A program made the translations under genes and the position numbers. The notes below the pieces were generated by a model. It worked only from the letters and a program-made list of their open reading frames with translations. It had not been told where the DNA came from and ran no database searches. Below are positions 37,190-48,751 of a stretch of DNA of 64,000 nt, one piece after another. The DNA comes from Chlorokybus atmophyticus (Eukaryota; Streptophyta; Chlorokybophyceae; Chlorokybales; Chlorokybaceae), in the NCBI GenBank assembly GCA_009103225.1, contig RHPI01002402.1:1042366-1106365 (forward strand), given 5' to 3'. Numbering within the stretch: the stretch's first letter is position 1; each line of letters starts with the position of its first letter.

Positions 37190-37701
37190 TTTTGTAACAC
37201 AATTGAAAATTGTTCGGACGTTGATACCAGTCGCAACTTGCAAGTGGTGCAACACCACGACACGTTGCGCTATGCCAGGGTGAGGAGTGGCTTCAATAAG
37301 CCAAGGCTGTAGAAGTTTCAGCCAGGTGACTTTGTCTACCTGCAGAGAAAGACCAAGGGCACGATGGATACGAGTGCGAGTCGACCATCCTTCGTGTGAA
37401 GAAGCTCCTCAACAACGGTGTGTTGTTGTTGGAGGGAGTTGATGCCAGGACCACCAAGGAGCACATGAAGAGCTGCGCTCCTTGCCATCCGCCAAACGTG
37501 GATGACAGTGTGGATCCGGCTCTGGCAATACCAGATGTGGGCCACCGATATGAGCGGTGTGGCCGAGCAGAGGGCTGGGACACCATGCTACTATGCGACA
37601 GGTGTGTTGCCGGTTGGCACATGGAGTGCCTTCGTCCACCACTTGAGGAGATCCCTGATGGAGCATGGTACTGTCCGGCGTGTACGAGGACTACGCGATG
37701 A
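37190..37701 (+). mobile_element. Ty3/gypsy integrase C-terminus fused to a PHD finger (fragment)
   Basis: Plus-strand reading: HHDTLRYARVRSGFNKPRL, an in-frame TAG (37309-37311), KFQPGDFVYLQRKTKGTMDT, a one-base frame change near 37385, then VKKLLNNGVLLLEGVDARTT, HMKSCAPCHPPNVDDSVDP. It ends with a C4HC3 PHD finger: YERCG, LLCDRCVAGWHMECLRPP, GAWYCPAC. The first part is the integrase tail typical of plant/algal gypsy pol (PGDFVYL, then a C-A-P-C-H motif). PHD fingers at this position may direct integration to chosen chromatin; that is known only by analogy. The piece is 5'-truncated and has one stop and one frameshift, so it is inactive. Confidence 0.7.
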
Positions 37702-37746
37702 GCGTGTGAGTCAGCTGAAGGCGCACGAAGGCGCTCAGCTGCAGGG

Positions 37747-38825
37747 GGTGGTTACACGCATCTTTCATGTGTGTGTCTACCATGTGATGGGAGACAGTGC
37801 ATGAGACAGCATGACATGGTCTCATGGTGTACAACTGCATGCGGACATGCATGACAAGGTGGCTTACGACGCGTTCGAGCCACGATGAGGGAAGGCACGA
37901 CAGCTGTCATGCGGGGGCATGTAGTGTCATGTGCATGGTGCCCTCGGAGCTGGCGGCATGGATGGACCTTGGAATTTCGGCTCTTATAGCCAATTCACAG
38001 GGTTATGTGTTAGGGTTTCGTTGGGAACTCATGTTTGGGTCCTCATGGACGTAAGGGAGGTGTGTTCGAGGCGTATCTACAGTCAGATACCAAGCTGACG
38101 GCATATTTGAGTCATTATAATATCCCGCGCAGCTGTTTTTGAGTTGTGACTTCAAGAAGCCATAACTTACCGTTGGAGTGGCGGTTTGGCCGTGGGTTGG
38201 CATCAAAAGATGCGTCTTGAAGTGTACTTGAAGAAGATGAGCTTGGACAAGCCTTTCCTAACCGTCTATGGTTACTTATCAACGCCATCATGACTGTTAC
38301 TATGCTGGTGCAGACTGACAGTTAGGGTAGTTGGAAAGTTGGTTGGGCTTGGGGTGAAACGGTGTTATATAAGGCTTTGCTAGCTTGTTTCCTACTTTGG
38401 TTGGATGCAAGTTGGCCTACCGAAGTGCAAGCAATACCTTTGGGAAGAGGTTCTTGGCTGAGCGGATGTTTGTGCACATGCTTGCATGTATGGTGTGTGC
38501 ATGTGTTGCTGTGCGTTGCTGTGCATGAAGGGGAGTGTGTCACTGTTGCGACTTGATGCACTGTATGGGCTGCCTTCACATGTACGTTGAGTGAGGATTG
38601 AGTTTGGACTGATCTACATGAGGGAACGGCTGATTGCAAGTCAAGTTGTGGTCATCTTGCCTACCTTTTGCAAGGGGACCCGCATCTTTCATGTGTGTGT
38701 CTTCCCTGTGATGAGAGACAGTGCATGAGACATCATGACATGGTCTTATGGTGTACAATAGCATGCGGACATGCATGACAAGGTGGCTTACGACGAGGTC
38801 GAGCCACGATGAGGGAAGGCACGAC
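37747..38825 (+). repeat. Pair of ~145-bp direct repeats downstream of the PHD-type gypsy fragment (probable LTR remnants)
   Basis: The segment 37755-37901 (ACACGCATCTTTCATGTGTG... to GAGGGAAGGCACGAC) recurs at 38680-38825 with about 90% identity by eye. Each copy is preceded by a G-rich tract (GCAGGGGG and GCAAGGGG), like a polypurine tract before a 3' LTR. The sequence between copies (37902-38679) is non-coding. The second copy is cut off by the decayed gypsy element that starts at about 38826. Confidence 0.6.
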
Positions 38826-40545
38826 ACTGAACAACCTTGTGAGAGGAGTGGCTTTGGATGAATATCCAAGTATGAATTGTTGGAAGTAGTTTGCTAGGCC
38901 TAAGAATGACCGTGCATCGGACACAGTTTTAGGTGTTGGCCAATCGCTCACATCCGCCACCTTTCGTGGGTCGGGTTTAAGTTCGTCATTGCCAACAATA
39001 TGGCCTTGAAATAAAATTCTTTTTTGAAAAAGTTACACTTCTCTAAGGAAGCATAAAATTTGTGCTTTCTTCGTATGTCAAACAATAATTGCAAGTGTTC
39101 CTTATGCTCTTCTTCACTGTTGCTATGAATCAATACGTCATTAAAGTACACTAATACAAAGTTGATATATTCCGACAATATATGATTCATAACCGATTGA
39201 AAAGTGGCCGGTGCATCCTCAATCCAACGCGTTCGGATGAGCACGTTAGAGCCCTTAAGGCAACACTTTGTATTGATAGTGCCCATTATGTGTACGGAAT
39301 GCGATTTTAGGCACATCTTCTTTGGATATCTTAATTTGATGATAAGCGGTCGTAAGGTTTGTGGAGTCAAAGCACTTTGCATGCTTCAACCGATTAAACA
39401 AGTCATCCTGTCTTGGGATTGGGTACATGTTCTGATCGTTATGTTGTTTAATGGCCCATAATGAACGCACATGCGTAGACCTCTATTGTTAGGCTTATGA
39501 ACAAACAAGATTGGTGCGGCGTATGGAGAAACGAGGTTTTATTAGCCTTTTGGCTAACACCCTGTGACTTGCTTTACCATCTCCGTGAACTCAATCGGAC
39601 TAAGCCTGTACAAAGGCCTAGTTGGAGGAACCGTGTTCTCTTTAAGTGGGATGGTGTACCACACATCTCTCACCGGAGGTAGGGGTGGCAACTCATCCAT
39701 AAAGACATCAATGTTCTTCATCACAAGAGAGTCTTGTGGTCCCTTCTTCTCAAGTTCCTCTTAGGTGGCTACCAATATGAATGCCATGAAACCCATAACT
39801 TCGGGTTCATTCTTTGCTGTGTCCTTTGGTTGAAGGGCATTGATTAAACTCGGTACTTGAGTTCGCTTAGGTAGCTTACTTGCTGAAGGGTTCAACACAT
39901 ACCAGTGTGCTCCCCTATGCACTACACAAGTGCGCTTAGCAACATCCAATTGCATTTGCACTTTGATGTGCCAATCTTCACCCAAGATCACTGGTATTCC
40001 TTGTATACTCATAGATATAATATGGAACAAAACTTTGGCTTTATAGTTTCCAAGTTGAGTAGTAGGCAACTCTATTTGCCCTTGACTCGACACTTGTAAA
40101 CCGTTCACGGTTTGGAAGCTACATGTTGTATTTAGTTCTACCTTAGCCATTGCTTCTTGTACCAACATTGCGTCAATGTTGATACACATGATGGAGTAAG
40201 AACAATTGCTCGTGAGTGAGGGAAGTCATGCTTGTGGTCTAAATACTTTTGAACGCTAGACTTTAACATAGAAGTTTGTGCATAAACTAGAATGCGAGAA
40301 TGAGCTTCATTTAATTGAGTCACCATCGGTAGCTTAAAGCACTCAAAGTCTAATGACACTTCACATTCAAGAGGAAGTGTAGAACTTATCGCGTGGTGCA
40401 TATCGCGTGGTGCATAGGCATGCGTGTGTTGTACTTGGTTATGTGTTTCATTAGACTCCACCAACTGCCTGCCATAGTACATGGCACACACCCACCCACC
40501 ACTGCATCGCCATGTACACGCTTGAATACTGCCATGTAACGACAA
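38826..40545 (-). mobile_element. Decayed Ty3/gypsy pol (protease and reverse transcriptase)
   Basis: Minus-strand frames from high to low coordinate: 40545-40138 (pre-protease), 40189-39761 (retropepsin-like, with QGIPVILGEDWHIKVQMQLD), 39470-39255 (RT: PIPRQDDLFNRLKHAKCFDS, TAYHQIKISKEDVPKIAFRT), 39382-38948 (RT: FVLVYFNDVLIHSNSEEEHK) and 38960-38826 (ARSFLGLANYFQQFILGYSS). The order is that of gypsy pol but the frames are split by at least four frameshifts or stops. The catalytic YxDD is replaced by YFND. RNase H and integrase are missing on the downstream side. A long-dead copy. Confidence 0.8.
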
Positions 40546-40616
40546 GGTATCTAGCTAATATACATTCCGACTTCTACTACAGTGTATACTACACCACTTG
40601 GGCTTTTCGTACACTT

Positions 40617-43600
40617 CTACACTACTTTTATAGTGCCACTTCGCCACTGCCAGCCAAAGCATGCCAAGTACAGCTTGAATGGTTTTACTTGCCACCCAGT
40701 ATGTTTGCTCAGGTAGTGGCACACATCTCGACCCGCATTAGTCGACATCGACAGGTACATCTGCTGCAGCAGGTCGAAGTTCTGCTCCGCAGATAGCTCT
40801 TGCACATTGCCGGGCTGCTGCAGCAGCAACAACACCATCATATCGAGGACGGCGAGGGGCAACAACGTACTACGGATGGCCATATCGTGTATGGGTTCCA
40901 ACCACGGCCAATCCCCAGAGGTCTGTTTAGACCGCATTCTCCGCGTTTGCTCCCACTTATTGCAAACTTTCGTCACCCACCTCGAGGCATGCCGCATGCG
41001 GTGATGCAGTGCGTCTTGGGCGTACTGTAGGGTGATCAACTCCTTTGCACTACGAGTCAGCCCCTCAAAGCGTCTGCGCGGCGGTGCTTTGAGCTTAGGC
41101 AGCTCGTGCCGCACCGGCTGTCTCTCTGGACGATGCAAAGCAGCCACTTGACGCTGTAAACCCGCCTGTGCCTACTCAAGACACACAGTCAGCCCCAGTG
41201 AGGCTTCAAGGCGCTGTGCTTCTTCTAATGTTGTAACGATGCCTCACCTTTCCTTTTTTGGTCCTGTCAGCATCCTTTGTTCCAACAACCTTCTTCTTTT
41301 TTTTTTGGTCACCCTGCACATCCTGGCAGGCGCTCTCCGTGGCACTGTCACTCAGAGGAGGTAAGGCGTTATCTTCTTGCTCCACAGCCTTGCGCTTGTT
41401 GGTTGCCTCCCGTTCCTCCACGACCTCATGTTGCTTCATGAGGTCGAGCATGAAGCCTTTGTCTTTCAGCGCAGCTTTCAGGACACCTCGATCAATCTCT
41501 TTACCAACAAGACAGGCTGGGATCAATGTGGCAAGCTTAGAGGGAGAGGGCGAGCTACAGTTGCTTCTTAATGGAGATGCCTCCGGATGGTCAGAGTGCG
41601 CTGGCAAGTGAGTCTCCGCGGCAGGAAGGGAGGGTGCGGAATGGGGATTGCGAGCATGTGGCTGTGGTTGAGGGGAGGCAGGATGTGCAGAACACTCGGC
41701 TACTTCTTGCCTAGCACACGAAGGCGAGGCCTGAGGCGTTGGCGCAGCACTCTGGGTCACAGCCGGTGGTAGCGGGGAATTGGCAACGCCATTCCGCCAC
41801 TTTCCGATCAGGTGTGTTACCTCCGGTGGCACTTCATGCATAGGCCACGACCACTGTTCGGTGCTTGCAGGCTTGAGGAGCCAAAGTGTGCTTCTGGCTC
41901 ATCAGGAGCAGTGTTGCCCACCACCAGGACTGAGTTGGGGGCTTCTTTATTTCCAACCTAAACTGCGCTGCCGGGCCGTGGCACTCACTCCCCATGCTCG
42001 CGCTGAACGGTCACGTAGCCAATCAACAAGCCCAGCTTGTTGGCAAACATGGTCATCACACACTGCAGGTGCTCGACGTACACATCTTTTCTCCGCACGA
42101 TCTGTCGCACCTTGGCCATGGCTAGGTCAATGTTGCAGTTGACATCAGCCAACATGGTCGCAGGCAGTTTGTCGTAATACTGCGCCATCTCTCCCGCGGC
42201 ACCAGTGGCTCCGCAGAAGTTTAGGATTCTGCTCGCCACGCCTGCATCGACAGCCTTGGCGGTGATTTTGCGGAGAGTGTGCCCCCTGCCGTCGTCGTCC
42301 ATGGTGTCCAGCATGGCCCAAAATGTGCTCGAGCTGGGGCACTTGTGATCATCCAGGACACTTTGCGCTATGGATGGCCTGGCGCGAAATACATAATGGT
42401 AGAAGCAATTACCATCCGTTGGCGCATTGAAGTGGTCCCATGAGGCGAGCTGGCCACCTAGCATGACTAATGGATGTACGCGGGTTGCGGCCAGCTCCTC
42501 TGATGACTCGCTGGCAGGTGGTGACCCCTGCTGCATGCGCATACAGCACCTACATGGTGTGTCCAACTGTGGACGGCAAGAGTCACAGTGACTGATAAAC
42601 TACCTGAGTTTGGGGCAGACTGCCGGCTTCAACTTGCAGCGGGTGGGGTAAGGTAGGTGCAGAAGCCACATCGGTTGTTGCATTGTGCTGTGGTCTCGCC
42701 GGTGGCGGCAAGAAGGATTGTTGCCCCGCAATCACCGGTGCTGCTCGTGGAGGAGATGGCAGTGCACGAAGGACTGGTGCCGCGGAAGGTGGTTGCGCTC
42801 TGGCTGGGAGGGGAGCAGGAGCTGCAGGTGAGACCACTTGTGCATGCAGCAAGGGGGGCTGTATACAGGACCCAGGATAAGATGGCTCATTATGTTGCAA
42901 AGGACGAATATAAGCTTATGCAGTGCCTGACGCATTGTTACCAAGGCATGAGCATAAAAGACAGCGACTTACCTCAATGGCCCATGGGCTGCATGGAGCA
43001 GGGGAAGCCATGGGGGTTGACAAGGTGGTATTGGCTGCACTCTCCCCGCCACCCTCGATGGCAGACTCGTCACGGAGCTCGTGAGCCATGGGCACATCAT
43101 GCGCCACTGCCCCAATGGACATGTCGGGATTCAACAGGCCAACATGCATGTTAAACTGATGCCGCATTGCCGCCGCGCCCATCAGCAAGTGGGATTGAAG
43201 GACCAGTTGATGGGATTGAATCCAGGCTTGCATAGGAGCTCCAACAGAACCTAGTGCACTGTGGTGCTGTCAACCAATCACATGTGGGTTAGCTGCATGC
43301 TTGCGACACTGCAATTGCAACAGTCAACTGCGTCACACCGTCATCAGTTGGTTGCTTCGAACAGTCACCTGCGGCATTGCTGGTTGATGCACGAATGACT
43401 GCATGGACTGCGTCATTGCTGGTTGATGCACTATTGGTTGAATGCCGGACGAATGGCCACGCGCTCCTGTGCTCAAACCCAACCTACTTCGTTCGGCACG
43501 CGCGCGCGACTTCGCACGCTCACGCACATCCTAGCATGCAAAGGTAGGCATGCATTGGAGCCGACATTGCAATCAACATGCACAGCGAGATTGGCAACAA

Positions 43601-43960
43601 CATACCGCCGCCCAGCTCTGTCTATCAGCTCTTGCTTCCGCAATGTCGGCTTGACTGTAGGGTGGGTATGGGTGAATAGTGGAGGCTTGCAGCCACGCTA
43701 CATATATCACATGGACTGCGCTCAGAAACAAATTGCTCTTGCAAGGAAATGCATGTGACTGTTGAGCGTACCTCTGCATTCCTTTGTACTTGTTCCCACA
43801 TTGTCAGGAGAGAGGGTGTGCCCCTCCTCCCTTTAATCCCCTACCCCAACACCACCACCAGCCTCGCCGCCGCCGCCGCCACTGCCGGGGCAGTTGCCAG
43901 AGCAAAAGATGCTCTGGCTATGGCGGCCGCTGCGTTAGCAGCGCCGCCATGCAGCTGATA
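40617..43960 (-). CDS. Multi-exon element-like gene encoding an OTU-like cysteine protease
   Basis: Minus-strand exon candidates: about 43820-43772 (ends MWEQVQRNAE), about 43658-43612 (QADIAEARADRQSWAA), about 43530-43372 (DVRERAKSRARAERSRLGLS), about 43265-42973, 42858-42605 (Pro/Ala-rich), 42553-41989, 41841-41249 and 41160-40617. The exon 42553-41989 has FNAPTDGNCFYHYVF, the OTU catalytic Asp-Gly-Asn-Cys motif, and near its end [19 protein letters not shown], matching the OTU beta strand before the catalytic His. The following exon is Pro/Ser-rich then Lys-rich (a basic nuclear-signal-like run). The last exon (LTRSAKELITLQYAQDALHH ...) was not recognised. The 5' end is abutted by a gypsy LTR at 43956. 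Exon limits are approximate and the final assembly is not proven. Confidence 0.55.
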
Positions 43961-44140
43961 TCCACATGAGACTCATGTCTCATGTCGATATCAGTGTTAT
44001 AGTTAAGTAACACTACATTAGGGCCTTAACACTAGGTTAACGGCCCTAATAAGGCTTAATAGGCTGTATAATCCCGTTGGGACCCTTATTTAATCCTAAA
44101 TAAGGGCGGGGAACCTCTATGGAGGTAGCACACCGTTACA
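43956..44140 (-). repeat. 3' LTR of the chromodomain gypsy element (185 bp)
   Basis: On the minus strand the LTR starts TGTAACGGTGTGC at 44140, directly after a polypurine tract (GTGGGGGGGAA), and ends GGATATCA at 43956, i.e. TG...CA ends. It contains a near-perfect inverted repeat (ACATGAG...CTCATGT). No matching 5' LTR was seen upstream of 48024. Confidence 0.65.
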
Positions 44141-47100
44141 TTCCCCCCCACTTAGGTTTCAATGTCCTCATTGAAGGGTTAGCAAAGCCCCATCACGAGT
44201 CACAAAACGAAAGCAGTGAGAGAACCAGGGCCGAAGCGGTAAAGATGTCTGCCAGCACCCTTTTACCGTTCGCGTGTGGACACAGTACTCCAGTACCCCC
44301 GAAGAACCTCTTGGCAGTTGGTAAGATTCCTTTCGGGCTCCCATGTATTGTGTTCAACACCATACCCTTTCCATTTCACCAAGTAGGACGGCGCGCGTCC
44401 GCGTCGAGGCTTACGGTGACTTAGGATTGCTTCCACCTCATACTCAAATGTATTGTCACCATCCACTGCGACTGGGGGTGGAGGAGGTTGAACCCGACCG
44501 TCTGATCGGTACGGTTTCAGTACACTCACATGAAACACATTGTGAATTCGTATCGACATTGGTAAATCCAAACGATACGCGTGAGTGCCGACCCGATCAA
44601 TCACTTTGAAAGGGCCTATCCAGCGAGGGAAAAACTTGCGGGTACCCACTCCCTTGATGGATACGTTTTTGGTACTTAAAAGCACCGAACAGCCCACATC
44701 GTAGGTGGCCTCTCTACGATGCGCATCAGCTTGGGCTTTTTGTCTGTCTTGCGCTGCGCGCAGACAGTCTTTTGCCAACGCTAACCTATCCTGCATGGCC
44801 GAAGCCATCTCGCGCGCTGCAGGTACGCGAGTCACGTCAGTAGCGGGCAACTTAATGTTCGCAGGACTTAGTGGATGCACTCCGTAATTCAAGAAGAACG
44901 GAGTCTCCTGCACACTCTCTTGCCATGCATTATTGATCGCAAATTCAGCCATTGGGAGATAAATATCCCAATCACTCTGATTCGGGCTCACATAATGCCG
45001 GATGGTTTCCTCAATCACTTGATTGGCGCGTTCTGTTTGACCATCCGTCTGTGGATGGTAAGCAGTGCTCATGTTCTGCTGAATGTGTAAGAAGCTGCAT
45101 AGCGACTTCCAAAACTGAGCCACAAATCGCGGATCGCGATCTGACACGAAGTTGCGGGGCAAGCCATGCAACTTGAACACAGACGCGACAAAAACCATCG
45201 CCAACTCACGGGAGCCTATCTCCGTGCGACAAGGGACAATGTGGACCATTTTTGTTAAACGATCCACGAAAACTGCAACCGCAGTGTGACCTAATGCTGT
45301 CTCTGGGAGCTCGGTTATTAAGTCCATACTCACACTTTCCCATTTGCCATCAGGAACAGGCAAAGGTCGCAGCAACCCAGCGGGTTTCTGACGTAACGGC
45401 TTGTCACGCTGACATTTGTCACAGGTGTCAACATAACGCTTTACGTCAACAGGCAACGATGGCCACCAGTACAGCTGTTACGCTGCCCTGGTAGTCTTGC
45501 GATTTCCAAAGTGCCCAGCGTACGGTGGGTCGTGTACATCAGCTATGCATTGCATGCGTAGCCCAGCATGGTCAGGTATCACCAAGCTAGCACCCATATA
45601 ATACAAGTTGTCTCGTGCTTCAAGCTGTTGTATATTCTCTTGCCGTGAGAACCATGGGTCTAAGGAATACCCATGCAAAACAGATTGCACAAATGCATCA
45701 TTAGCGGGCAATGTAACTTGCGTCGCAAGCAATTGCGCACGCATAACTGCCAATAATGACGGACAGCGACTTAAAGGATCTGCCACATTAGTTCTGCCAG
45801 GCCGATATACCCATTCAAAAGTAAATCGCGACAGAAACTCATTCCAGCGAGCTTGCCTACGTGACAAGGTCAGCTGCGTTGAGAAGTATACTAATGGGTT
45901 GTGATCAGTCACCACTGTGAACTGAACTCCCTCTAAGTAACATCGCCAAGTTTCGAGAGCATGTACGACACCAAGCAACTCTTGCTCAGTAGTAGTGTAG
46001 TTTACCTCCGCTGGGATAAACTTCCTACTTTCATAAGCACATGGTCTGCCGTCTTGCAGTAGTACTGCACCACACCCAAGGGTGGAAGCATCACTGACCA
46101 CAGTGAAATGTTTATCCCAATTTGGCAATGCCAATACTGGAGCTGAAGTTAATGCTAACTTCACTTGTTGCATAGCAGCTTCTTGGTCTGACGTCCAAGA
46201 AAATGGCGCGTCCTTTCGCAACAATTTAGTCAAGGGCATTACAACTGTAGAATAACCCATCATAAATTTGCGAAAATAATTTGCCAATCCCAAAAATGAT
46301 CTCAGTTGATGAATATTTTTGGGTTGAGGCCAATTCTTGACAACTTGCACCTTGCGAGGGTCAGGCTTTACACCCGCACCACTCACAACATGTCCCAAGA
46401 ATGGTAACTCCGATTTGCAAAAGTCACATTTTGCAAGGCTGGCAAATAAATGATGCTTCCGCAACAAAGTAAACACCGCTTCTAAGTGTTGCTTATGTTC
46501 CTCTTTGGTTTTACTAAAGACAATAATGTCATCCAAGTAAACCATAACATACTTGCCAAGTATATTACCGAAAATTTTATTCATTTCCTTCTGAAACACA
46601 GCAGGCGCATTCGTCAATCCAAAGGGTAGCACTTTGTATTGATAATGGCCCGAAGGTGTTCTGAAAGCTGTCTTATAGACATCAGCGGAATGAATTCGGA
46701 TCTGATGATATCCACTTGTCAGGTCTAATGTACTGAAGTATGCATTACCTGATAGTTTATCAAACACGTCATCAATCCGTGGCAACGGGTATCGATTTTT
46801 CACCGTGATTTTGTTTAAAGCACGATAGTCCACACACATGCGCAATTTTCCATTCTTTTTCATCACAAATAGGATGGGTGCGCCAAAGGGTGAAGAACTT
46901 GGTTCAATCAATCCTTTTTCCAATAACTCCTTGATTTGTGTTTCCATTTCCCCCCTTTCTCTAGGGCTTAGCCTATATATTGGCCGAAAAGGAGGATCAC
47001 TATCAGGAATTAATGGTATAGTGTGTCCGACACCTCGGTCAGGAGGCAAGCCCGGCAACTCATCTGAGAACACATCTTGATATTCCTCAATGAGGTCTGC

Positions 47101-48024
47101 CACACCTTCAGTACTACCCGGCGCAATGTCATCTGATGAAGACAAATGTACCAGAAAAGCCGGTGTGTTTTTGCGCAACGCACGTTTCACCTGTAGTGCC
47201 GTGAGTAACGCAGGGTCGGGTTGCTTGAATTCCAAGCTATGCGACCCTTTCACAGACAATGTAATCCGCTTACCGCCTTTCTTTACTGTGCACAAGCGTG
47301 CACCCGTATCCAATGTCATTGTGACATTATTTTGCCATTCTTGGCCTAGTACCACATCAACACCAGATATGTTGATTGCTACTACTATAAAGGCAAGATT
47401 GGCATAATAATTACCAATTTTAACCTTCAATTTTACTTCTCCCGTCACTGGCAATGTACCCCCAGCACCGGCAGCCGAAAATGCTGAGGGTTTGCGCATG
47501 ATTTTATTGCGCGCAACCCATTGCTCGTCCACGAAGTTGTGTGTCGCACCAGTGTCAATCAAAAACGAGCTATTCACACCTTGCATTGTGCCACTGAATG
47601 TCCACAACAAAGGTACCACTCGTCCTTGAAAGGTAGCCAAGAATCCGTGGCTAATGCGGGGGTTGATTAATATTGCTGATAATCGAATTGTCCCAGTCTC
47701 GCGCTTGGTGAATTGTTTTAAAACAGTACCCCCTCGAGTATACTTCAACCATGGGCCATGATATTTTGGCACCATTGCTACCACACTCAGGGATCTGTGT
47801 TTACATTGCAATTCACTCAATGTGTGCAACACGTCGGTAAGCATGTTAAATTTCACATGTACCAGTACACAAGTATTTACTTCCACTGTTGCAACATCAA
47901 ACAGTGGTAACTTGTGATGTGTTTGCCATGCATGCGTCATTACATGCATTTGAGACAGATTATCAAACCAGTTAACTGCTTGTATCTCAAGCAACTGACT
48001 ATCAACCTTTGCTACATCAGCCAC
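44141..48024 (-). mobile_element. Ty3/gypsy chromodomain retrotransposon (chromovirus), 5'-truncated, one stop in pol
   Basis: Two long minus-strand ORFs in one frame: 48024-45478 (848 residues) and 45456-44263 (397 residues), separated by a single in-frame TAA at 45480-45478. Domains in order: retropepsin (SFLIDTGATHNFVDEQWV), reverse transcriptase (MKKNGKLRMCVDYRALNKIT, YFSTLDLTSGYHQIRI, VMVYLDDIIVFSKTKEE with intact YLDD), RNase H (VVSDASTLGCGAVLL, TTTEQELLGVVHAL, VVTDHNP). Then come the integrase zinc finger (ending CDKCQRDK), the catalytic core (SMDLITELP, SDRDPRF, TDGQTERANQVIEE) and a chromodomain (FEYEVEAILSHRKPRRGRAP, YLVKWKGYGVEHNTWEPERN). No gag with a zinc knuckle precedes the protease, and no 5' LTR was found. 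Apart from the TAA the coding region is open, so insertion was recent. Confidence 0.93.
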
Positions 48025-48750
48025 AGCGTAATCCTATTCAACCTGCGATATACACACTTACATTGCTAAGCCATGTACGTGTGTATATTTTAATAATATT
48101 GTAGTTATACAATCCTACTCGAACTATGCATATTGTGTATACCGCTATAGTTACATGTGAAGTACACTTTTACACTGATATACACTGTTGTAATTCCTCT
48201 CCTACACTACATGTGTAGTAGTGTGTATACTATACATGTATGCACATAGTTTGTGTATATACGAATGAGTCTGCTTCAACAGCACACTACTCCACTTCTA
48301 TTCCCTACTCGAGTACACTGTTCAACCATCCTGAAAGGATAAATTAATATATGTTCCGCGTGTTGTGCAAGGAGTTTAAATTGGCTTTTTCTTTCCTTTG
48401 CAAAGTGACAATCTATTTCATTTGCACAGGGCACTCATTTGCATGGGTCACTGTATTCATATGTACACTTAATGGTTATCATGTGTGCGGGTTTTGTGAA
48501 AGGTTTGGCGGTGTGGTTTAGGGGAAGGGTTAAGGCTGGAGCTAGGGGCAGGCAATTAGGGTTAGGGTTAGGGTTAGGGTTAGCGTAGGGGCTGGCACAA
48601 TTGTTTGCACGGGTATTATTTGCATGCAAATGCGTACACGAAAGACAACATGACGAGGTTGCAATTGGAGTAGCTGGGTTGCATTGAGATGCTCGCATGT
48701 AAACTAACATTAAGTGATGCTAAGGGTTAGTCCGTGCTATGTAAAACCTC
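48025..48750. other. AT-rich non-coding stretch upstream of the gypsy element
   Basis: No coding frame. Holds multiple short GTGTATA/TATACAC inverted motifs at 48050-48260 and the telomere-like repeat described separately. Confidence 0.5.
48556..48582 (+). repeat. Interstitial telomere-type repeat (TTAGGG)n
   Basis: Four TTAGGG units followed by a partial TTAG, in tandem without error. Short interstitial stretches like this can mark old chromosome ends, break repair by telomerase, or chance. Confidence 0.85.
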
Positions 48751-48751
48751 T

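Noticed and set aside
45608-47407. Plus-strand ORFs within 45.6-47.4 kb
   Set aside because: Antisense shadows of the gypsy pol gene.
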